From assembly GCA_028278425.1 (NCBI GenBank), contig JANQEJ010000199.1, forward strand, positions 1 to 38,843: DNA of 38,843 bases, in the 5' to 3' direction. A program made the translations under genes and the position numbers. This stretch comes from Planctomycetota bacterium. GTDB lineage: Bacteria > Planctomycetota > UBA1135 > GCA-002686595. Numbering within the stretch: position 1 is the stretch's first letter; every line of letters starts with the position of its first letter. Positions 33,307-38,843 of this stretch are shown one piece after another. The notes below the pieces were generated by a model, which made no database searches, was not told the DNA's origin, and saw only the letters and a program-made list of their open reading frames with translations.

Positions 33307-33434
33307 GAGAGTCTCCCCTCTGAGGATCTCCCCGAAGCGAGCAAGCCCAAGGACTCAACCGTATGGCCTTGCGCGGGGGAAGACAAGGGCAGCCCCCGTG
33401 CGCGCGAGGAAGCGCTCGTTCGAATCGGGGCCCG

Positions 33435-34109
33435 TCAGAGGAGCGCGGCCAGATCCGCTGCCGACCCCTTGCCCTCCGCGGCGAGAACGGGGAGTCGATC
33501 GAAACCGATGATTTGCGCGAGCGCGAACGCGGACAAGCAGGCGCGGCGTTGATCTTCCTCGTTCATGCCGCGGAGATCCTCCGAGTCGAGCTTCAGGACC
33601 GCGGGGTCCGGCTCGATTCCTGCGTCCTCGATCTCCGCGATGCGAGCGGCCAGAAAGCCCCGCGGCCCGAAGAGGAGTCCCACGAACTCCGCCAGCGCCT
33701 CCTCGATGAGGTAGGGGAGGTCCCATCCACGCCCGCGCACGTACCAGTGAACGAGCTCGTGCGCGAGAACGTACTCACGCATGCCGGGAGCCAACGCTCT
33801 GGATCCGAGATGGATGGCGGGGTTGGAGCCGCCTTCCACCGCTCCGTCCGTCATGTCGCCGTCAGCGTCGAACAAGAACTCCTCGCGGAGCCGCACCGTG
33901 ACCGGACGGTCCGGCGGAACCCCAAGGAGCGCGGCGACTTGCGGAGTGAGGTGGTCGAGCGCACGAGCCAGTTCCGCTCCCACGTCGCGTCCCATCGCCG
34001 CCGGCACGACGACCTCTCCGTGAAGCGCTTCGACCTCGATCGTAGGACCGGCACAGGACAGGACGAGCGCAAGCGGCGTCAGGAAAGCGGCTAACCGGAT
34101 CCGGAACAA
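33435..34109 (-). CDS. HExxH lipoprotein, paralogue A (putative gluzincin peptidase)
   Basis: The protein has 224 residues, ATG 34109. A lipoprotein signal FLTPLALVLSC gives Cys19. The core has the zinc motif AHELVHWY (His117, Glu118, His121) and downstream EEALAEFVGLLFGP (136-149), whose Glu residues can supply the third ligand, as in gluzincins. The N-terminal segment IEVEALHGEVVVPAAMGRDVG and the C-terminal SAFALAQIIGFDRL are shared with the neighbour at 34386-35060. It is probably an outer- or inner-membrane-anchored metalloprotease. No known family name can be given with certainty (Peptidase MA-like). Confidence 0.82.
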   Translation of the reverse strand: MFRIRLAAFLTPLALVLSCAGPTIEVEALHGEVVVPAAMGRDVGAELARALDHLTPQVAALLGVPPDRPVTVRLREEFLFDADGDMTDGAVEGGSNPAIHLGSRALAPGMREYVLAHELVHWYVRGRGWDLPYLIEEALAEFVGLLFGPRGFLAARIAEIEDAGIEPDPAVLKLDSEDLRGMNEEDQRRACLSAFALAQIIGFDRLPVLAAEGKGSAADLAALL

Positions 34110-34385
34110 GCTCCGAGATCATAGCTTGCTTCGCGTAGTAGAGACCCGCTTCCCCGCATCCGCGATCGCAGACCTTGCGGCTGGAATCATCGCTCCGCCC
34201 CGTATGCGAAACTGGGGAATTCGGCTCCTCGTTCGAGGACAGCCGCGCAGTGCCAGGTCCGCCCAAATCCGCGTGAAGGCGGGCCCGGCCAGGCCTCGTG
34301 GCAGCTCCGCAACCTCGCAGGTGAGGAGCACACCATCTACGCTGGACGGATCGACCTTGACTTGGGTGGCATCAACACGAACTAC

Positions 34386-35060
34386 GTGGTTAGGTCTGGC
34401 CTGCTTGCTCCGGCGTTGATTCTGGCGTCCTGCGCATCCGATCACGGTCTCCGGGTAGAGGCTGCGTTCGGCACAGTCGTTGTCCCGGAGCGCTTTGGCG
34501 AGGCTGTCGGGCGCGAGATCGCTCAAGGTGTCGACCGTCTGACCCCGCGAGTGGCCACGTTTCTGGGCGTCTCTCCCAGCCGCACCGTCAAAGTGCGCAT
34601 GGTGGAGGACGAGTTGCTGAACGGAGCGACCCGCATGACCCCGGGCGCGATGCTCGAAGGCGATGACCCGGAGATCTACCTCGGGTCGAGTTGTCTTGAG
34701 CCCGACCTGCGCCAGTACATCCTGGCTCACGAGCTGGGACATTGGCACATGCGGGCGGCGGGCTGGTCGCTGCCCCACCTCATGGAGGAGGCACTGGCGG
34801 AATACCTCGGGCTTTGCTTTGGGCCTCCCGGTTACCTCAGAGCGCGCATCGAGGAGATCGAGCGCGAACAGATCGAAGCGGACCCGGCGGTGCTGTACCT
34901 CGATGTGAAACAGCTCGCGGCTCTTGCCCCGTCCGATCGCCGAAGAGCGGTTCTGTCGGCGTTTGCACTCGCTCGCAGAATCGGGTTTCAGAGGATCCCG
35001 GAGCTCGCCGCCGCAGGCCGTACATCGGTGGAGGAGCTCCACGCTGCGGCAGATCTGTGA
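34386..35060 (+). CDS. HExxH lipoprotein, paralogue B (head-to-head with paralogue A)
   Basis: The start GTG 34386 is chosen because it opens on the lipoprotein signal (LLAPALILASC) and gives 224 residues, exactly the length of paralogue A. TTG 34362 would add eight residues. It has AHELGHWHM and MEEALAEYLGLCFGP, the same zinc-binding layout as A, with FGTVVVPERFG and SAFALARRIGFQRI also aligning with A. Many positions are identical, so the pair arose by inverted duplication. It is transcribed away from A across a 276-bp region. That region holds no supported gene, although the frame directly upstream reads as an open, protein-like stretch (IYAGRIDLDLGGINT) that may be a remnant. Confidence 0.82.
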   Translation: MVRSGLLAPALILASCASDHGLRVEAAFGTVVVPERFGEAVGREIAQGVDRLTPRVATFLGVSPSRTVKVRMVEDELLNGATRMTPGAMLEGDDPEIYLGSSCLEPDLRQYILAHELGHWHMRAAGWSLPHLMEEALAEYLGLCFGPPGYLRARIEEIEREQIEADPAVLYLDVKQLAALAPSDRRRAVLSAFALARRIGFQRIPELAAAGRTSVEELHAAADL

Positions 35061-35115
35061 CGCTTGCAGCGGGGGGTGTCGACGACAATCCTTGAGCCGA
35101 CTTGCCCGTGCGGCT

Positions 35116-36594
35116 TCACCGCGCCGCGGCGAGCGAGTTCTCGCGGATGCTCTCGTCCGCGAGCCCCGCGTCGCGGGCCAGCTCCTCGACCTGTTCGTCG
35201 AAACGGGAATCGCCGAAGGCGCTGGCGATCCGTTTCTCGACCCACTTCTGATGATAGAGAGCGGCGAGGCTGTAGTAGGCGAGATCGACGCGCCGCGTGA
35301 CGTAGACGTGCCGGATGATCCCGAAGTCGGGGTCGGCGGCTCCGAACGGCAGGAGCACCTTGCCGTCCGTTGACACGATCCGCGCGAAGAGCTGGTCGCA
35401 ACGCCATTCCTTCGCGGCTCCGAAGTCGCCGTCGGTATCGGGCTCGAGCAGCTCTCGGAAGAAAGCCTCGCCGATCTCGTCGGGATGCCACTCTCCGACC
35501 GGAGGCTCCTCTTGCCTCCAGCCGAGCCGTTCCGCCGTCGTTCCGAACAAGCGCACCGCGGCGCGGTACGCCTTGGCGAACTCCGCGGGGTTGTCGCGCG
35601 TGAACGTCTGGTCGTCCCAGACGCGGCGCCATTCGAAGTCGATGGCGGGGTGGTCGGCGAAGCTGTCGACCTGCGCGTGGCCGAGGTTGACGCTGTCTCG
35701 CAGCTTCTTCGCGATCGCGCCGGTGTGGAGCGCGACCTCGTATTGGGGTTGCGCTGCGCCGCCGTGCGAGGCTTTGACCGCGTCGGTCGCGTTGACGGCC
35801 GGCACGTTGGCGCCCAGGAAGCCCTGGTGCGCCCAGGTGTCGACGTAGACGTGCATGCGCGCGCCGACCAGCGCCTCCATGAGCCCGTCGACCGTGGTGC
35901 CGCCGAGTCCCAGCTCGCCGAGCGACCGGTCGAGCAGGGCCGCGGACTGGGCGACGTCCTCCAAGCCGGTCCGCGCGATGTGATCCTCGACCGCGGCGCC
36001 GTCGGCCAGCGCCGTGGCGAAGCTCTCCACGTCTTCGACGAGGGCCTTCGCCGTCGCGCTGTTGGGCCAGCAGATCAGCTTCTGGAGACCTTCCCACTGC
36101 CCGGGGGTGTCCGACCTCGGCGTGCCGTCCTCGTGGTAGACCTCGAGGAGCTGGTCGATCTGACCCCGGCTTTCATCGCCGCCGAAGCGCGCCTTCGCGT
36201 GCCATGCGTTCAGGACGCGAAGCCGCTGCGCGACGTCGAGCTCGTAGGGGTTCGCCTCGCCGTCCTCCCCCGACAAACCGGGGAGGAAGTGGAAGGCGAT
36301 CCACGGGATCGCGTCCCGCCCGACCGTGCCCAACCGGACCGACGGCCCGAGCCGCGTGACCTTCGTCGACGTGACGGTCCGGTGCACCTTCCCCGACTTG
36401 ATCCCGTCGACCGAGGGCACCCACGGCGACGCGACCCACTGGGTCCCCTCGTCCTGGCTCGCCCGCGGAACGATTCCGTTGAACGCTTCGTCGATGACCT
36501 CGGACCACTCCGCCATGCGGCGGCTCCGCCCGATCCCGACCCCGGCCGCGCGCGCGGCCATGTAGGTCATGTAGTAGTGGAAGTCCTTCTGCAC
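35116..36594 (-). CDS. DUF6765-like protein
   Basis: The start is GTG 36594 (492 residues), supported by AGGAGG at 36605-36610, 10 bases upstream. A TTG at 36615 would place this site inside the gene. The protein begins QKDFHYYMTYMAARAAG, like the opening FHYY and KAG segment of DUF6765 proteins. Other shared features are PWIAFHFLPG, the long alpha-helical middle and VYVDTWAHQGFLG. There are several conserved-looking His residues (FHYY, FHFLP, DTWAHQ) that could bind a metal. The family has no assigned function, although a zinc-phospholipase-C-like all-alpha fold is possible. There is no signal peptide. It is divergent from the NUC1 nuclease gene with about 100 bp between them, so they may be co-regulated. 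Confidence 0.72.
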   Translation of the reverse strand: MQKDFHYYMTYMAARAAGVGIGRSRRMAEWSEVIDEAFNGIVPRASQDEGTQWVASPWVPSVDGIKSGKVHRTVTSTKVTRLGPSVRLGTVGRDAIPWIAFHFLPGLSGEDGEANPYELDVAQRLRVLNAWHAKARFGGDESRGQIDQLLEVYHEDGTPRSDTPGQWEGLQKLICWPNSATAKALVEDVESFATALADGAAVEDHIARTGLEDVAQSAALLDRSLGELGLGGTTVDGLMEALVGARMHVYVDTWAHQGFLGANVPAVNATDAVKASHGGAAQPQYEVALHTGAIAKKLRDSVNLGHAQVDSFADHPAIDFEWRRVWDDQTFTRDNPAEFAKAYRAAVRLFGTTAERLGWRQEEPPVGEWHPDEIGEAFFRELLEPDTDGDFGAAKEWRCDQLFARIVSTDGKVLLPFGAADPDFGIIRHVYVTRRVDLAYYSLAALYHQKWVEKRIASAFGDSRFDEQVEELARDAGLADESIRENSLAAAR

Positions 36595-36604
36595 GGCACC
36601 GCCG

Positions 36605-36610
36605 CCTCCT
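36605..36610 (-). promoter_or_regulatory. Shine-Dalgarno site deciding the DUF6765-like start
   Basis: AGGAGG on the minus strand lies 10 bases before GTG 36594. It favours that start over TTG 36615. The 36595-36693 interval holds the divergent promoters of this gene and the nuclease, but no clear -35/-10 pair is visible. Confidence 0.6.
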
Positions 36611-36693
36611 CGCAACAGGGCTAGAATCTGGCCGCTTCCGAACGATTGCGGAAGCCATCAACCTCACACGCAATCTCTCGAAGGGCAAGGAAC

Positions 36694-37653
36694 ATGACCG
36701 GATACGACCCCGATTTCCTGGGCGACGACTTCAGCGTCGACATTCCCTGGATTGACTACGAAGTCTTCGCGGACGTGCTCAAGCGAGATGAGCTCAGGAA
36801 GAACTTCATCGCCGACTACCTGCACTACTCGGTCGTGATGAGCAGGAAGAACCGGCAGGCGTATCTGTCGGTGTGCAATCTCGACCAGACCAAGTACCGG
36901 AGCGTCAAAGGTCGGAACTGGTTCATCGACCACCGGATCGGGGCCGAGAACCAGCTTGACAACAGCTACTACAAGGGCCGAACCAACCTCTGGGATCGCG
37001 GCCACTTGACGCGACGAACGGCGGTCACCTGGGGGGACAGCGACTACATCGCCCGGCGAGCCTCGAACGACTCGTGTTCCTACGCCAACGCCTGCCTCCA
37101 ACACCGCAACTTCAACGAGGACGAATGGCGGATTCCCGAGAAGATCGCGAGCCGATTCGATCGCGACCTGAACGGGCGCCTGTCCATCATGACGGGGCCC
37201 TTGTTCACCGAGAACGACCGCTGGTTCGAGCCGCAGGGCTACGACGTCCCGCCGGGACGCATCCCCTCCGGCTTCTGGAAGATCATCTACTACATCGACA
37301 AGAAGAAGACCGAAGAAGCCGGGAAGAAGATCCTCGGCTGCGAAGCCTATCTCGTCGACCAGGACAAGCTCTCGCTGCGCGACGACGACGGAGCCGAGGA
37401 CATCAAGATCCACACGCTCCAGGTCACCATCACGGAGCTCGCGGACCTGACGGGCATCCAGTTTGCGCAGCCGCTCTACGACGCCAATCCGCTCTGGTAC
37501 CACGTGCGGGACGACCGCGACATCTCCGAGCCCGAACGCTACGAGATCAAGGTCGCGGGCAAGAGCGACGACGTCCGGAAGGATTGGGAGGGCCACGTCA
37601 TCCACGACAGGGACGACATCAAGAAGCACGGCTTTAGACGCACGTCCGGTTGA
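36694..37653 (+). CDS. DNA/RNA non-specific endonuclease (NUC1/NucA family)
   Basis: The protein has 319 residues, ATG 36694 with AAGG upstream. The catalytic signature is visible as LWDRGHLTRRTAVTWGD, matching the DRGH motif whose His is the general base. It is followed by YANACLQHRNFNEDEWRIPE, where the Asn that binds Mg2+ and the N-x-x-x-Q-x-x-x-FN-x-x-W-x-x-x-E pattern match the beta-beta-alpha metal nucleases. The tail (VTGP-like MTGPLFTEND, PSGFWKIIYYI) also fits. There is no signal peptide and no obvious inhibitor gene beside it. A cytoplasmic non-specific nuclease is potentially toxic, so regulation, export by another route, or a conflict role is likely. The codon mix is slightly less GC-rich than its neighbours. 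Confidence 0.92.
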   Translation: MTGYDPDFLGDDFSVDIPWIDYEVFADVLKRDELRKNFIADYLHYSVVMSRKNRQAYLSVCNLDQTKYRSVKGRNWFIDHRIGAENQLDNSYYKGRTNLWDRGHLTRRTAVTWGDSDYIARRASNDSCSYANACLQHRNFNEDEWRIPEKIASRFDRDLNGRLSIMTGPLFTENDRWFEPQGYDVPPGRIPSGFWKIIYYIDKKKTEEAGKKILGCEAYLVDQDKLSLRDDDGAEDIKIHTLQVTITELADLTGIQFAQPLYDANPLWYHVRDDRDISEPERYEIKVAGKSDDVRKDWEGHVIHDRDDIKKHGFRRTSG

Positions 37654-37787
37654 TCTTGCGGAATTCGCCGACGGCCGCGCCGCGCGCGGAGACGTCGCAG
37701 GATCAAGCCGCTCGGCTCTGGAGCCGGCGGGCGTCGACATCAACGATGCCGGGGACGATGAGCTTGCCGTAGCGCGATCCGGCGGAG

Positions 37788-38843
37788 CTAGCGCCCTTCG
37801 CCTTCGTCGTCGTACGGCGCAAGGCTCCGCGTGGTTCCGAAGCGCGTGTTGACGAGCCCTTCTCCGTCGTAGAGCAAAACGGGAATCTCGCCGAAGCGGT
37901 CCCCGTCGAGCTCAGGCCACTCGTAGTCCTTACCGGCGAAGGTCCCTCTGCGCGAGCCGGGGATGTAGCCGCGGAAGAGGTGCTCGTCCTTGGGCAGCTT
38001 GAAGACGAGGTCGGCGCCCAACAAGCGATCCGCGACGTAGTCCCGGGTCGCGTCCCTGGCTTCCTTGTCGAGGTACTGCACTCCGAAGAGCTTGATCACG
38101 TGACCGCACTCGAGGTATCCGAGGCCGACGGAGCGCTCGAACTCGGCCAAACGCTGCGGGGAGCTGAACAGCTCGCGGATGTGCTTCAGGTGCGCTTCCT
38201 TCGTCGCCTCGTAGGCGGCGGAAGCCAGCTCGCCGGGCGACGGCGCGTTCAACAGATCCTCGGGGATCTCGACGACCGGCAGCCGTTCCGGAAGTCGCCC
38301 GGAGAGCAACGTGACGTGGTGTACCGAGATGGCGGGCTTGCTCTCCTCCGCGACGACCGGCGAACCGTAGTAGTAGATGCTGCGGGAATCCCGGCCCCAC
38401 ACGATCTTGCCGTACGTGTAGCTCGCGAAGGGGTACGCGACGATCCCACCCCGATCGAGGGGAAGCACGACGCCGTAGCGGTTCGGCGCGATGCTGAACC
38501 CGCTGGGGTACAGGTTCGCGATGCCGGCGAGGAAGCGTCCGTCCGGGGACACCGCGAGCTGGTCGAGCTCCAAGGGGCAGCTCTCCGGGTCCGCGCGCGT
38601 GAACCGCGAGCGACCCTCGTTGTGCAGCCGGAACACGAGCCCGTAGTCGACGCCGCGCCGCTCACCGGGCGGCGTCACCCAGACGAAGTCCTGGCGCACC
38701 CGGCCTTCGACGCGGCCGTCGTACCGCGTCTCACCCGCGGAGTCCCAGGCCAGCTCGCCGAACTGCGCTTCGCCCTGGTCCAGCTCGTACCAGCCGGCAA
38801 CGGCTTCCCCGTCGCGGTTGCGAAGCGGGAAGCTCAGCCCGAG
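37788..38843 (-). CDS. Protein of unknown function, beta-propeller-like N-terminal part (partial, N-terminus off the window)
   Basis: The frame stays open from the stop at 37788 to the right edge (352 codons), passing an internal GTG at 38699, so the true start lies beyond the window. Visible parts include WYELDQGEAQFGELAWDS, LELDQLAVSPDGRFLAGIA and GKIVWGRDSRSIYYYGS, which look like WD/TolB-type propeller blades. A helical segment (ELASAAYEATKEAHLKHI) and a C-terminal region with GYIPGSRRG and DGEGLVNTRFGTTR follow. There is no recognised catalytic motif. It is convergent with the nuclease gene. The 134 bp between them hold nothing gene-like. Confidence 0.7.
   Translation of the reverse strand, partial: LGLSFPLRNRDGEAVAGWYELDQGEAQFGELAWDSAGETRYDGRVEGRVRQDFVWVTPPGERRGVDYGLVFRLHNEGRSRFTRADPESCPLELDQLAVSPDGRFLAGIANLYPSGFSIAPNRYGVVLPLDRGGIVAYPFASYTYGKIVWGRDSRSIYYYGSPVVAEESKPAISVHHVTLLSGRLPERLPVVEIPEDLLNAPSPGELASAAYEATKEAHLKHIRELFSSPQRLAEFERSVGLGYLECGHVIKLFGVQYLDKEARDATRDYVADRLLGADLVFKLPKDEHLFRGYIPGSRRGTFAGKDYEWPELDGDRFGEIPVLLYDGEGLVNTRFGTTRSLAPYDDEGEGR

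Noticed and set aside
34110..34385. A gene in the region between the two HExxH lipoproteins
   Set aside because: Open frames exist, but no start, ribosome site or family signature supports them; at most a short remnant.

Overview
The window is a strongly GC-rich, densely coded bacterial chromosome segment. Lipobox signal peptides, an exosortase and EPS-type glycan genes point to a diderm envelope. The small exosortase substrate, the FGE-fold lipoprotein and the secreted protein at 19543-20748 resemble what is seen in uncultured Planctomycetota. That placement is an inference and not firm. No rRNA, tRNA, CRISPR array, IS element or stretch over 300 bp without a gene was found.

Layout. (a) 1-3991, minus strand: a DUF692/MNIO-type enzyme cut by the left edge, translationally coupled to an exosortase E/CPBP-protease fusion, its probable small CTERM substrate, and a sugar transferase that would start glycan assembly on a lipid carrier. 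(b) 4228-9729, minus: a tight operon with glucose-1-phosphate cytidylyltransferase (rfbF), a sugar-nucleotide epimerase/dehydratase and three successive TylCIII-type C-methyltransferase paralogues, together a route to a branched CDP-deoxysugar. (c) 9999-15557, plus: a TIM-barrel glycosidase-like lipoprotein, an FGE-fold lipoprotein, a thioredoxin-fold protein interrupted by an in-frame TGA exactly at the second position of a CxxC motif (candidate selenoprotein with a bacterial SECIS-like hairpin just downstream), and a Wzx-type flippase. (d) 15595-19440, minus: a 1281-residue metallophosphoesterase-NACHT-pentapeptide-WD40 protein, probably a defence or signalling STAND NTPase. (e) 19543-22062: a secreted protein, a DinB-fold protein and a cyclase-family protein. 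(f) 22065-30611, minus: asparagine synthase, an AAA/DUF4143 ATPase apparently inserted in the set, a heparinase-like protein, polysaccharide deacetylase, GT2 and GT39/PMT-like glycosyltransferases. These resemble the accessory genes of exosortase-linked exopolysaccharide loci. (g) 30739-38843: a large secreted glycosidase-like protein, a head-to-head pair of paralogous HExxH lipoproteins, a DUF6765-like protein divergent from a NUC1-type nuclease, and a partial protein at the right edge.

Taken together, most genes could build, modify, export and trim a surface polysaccharide and sort proteins to the envelope, with a conflict-type gene and an ATPase inserted among them. The two most notable items are the unannotated probable selenoprotein (12793-13989), which a standard gene caller would break into two pieces, and the multidomain NACHT protein whose WD40 blades are nearly identical 126-bp DNA repeats.
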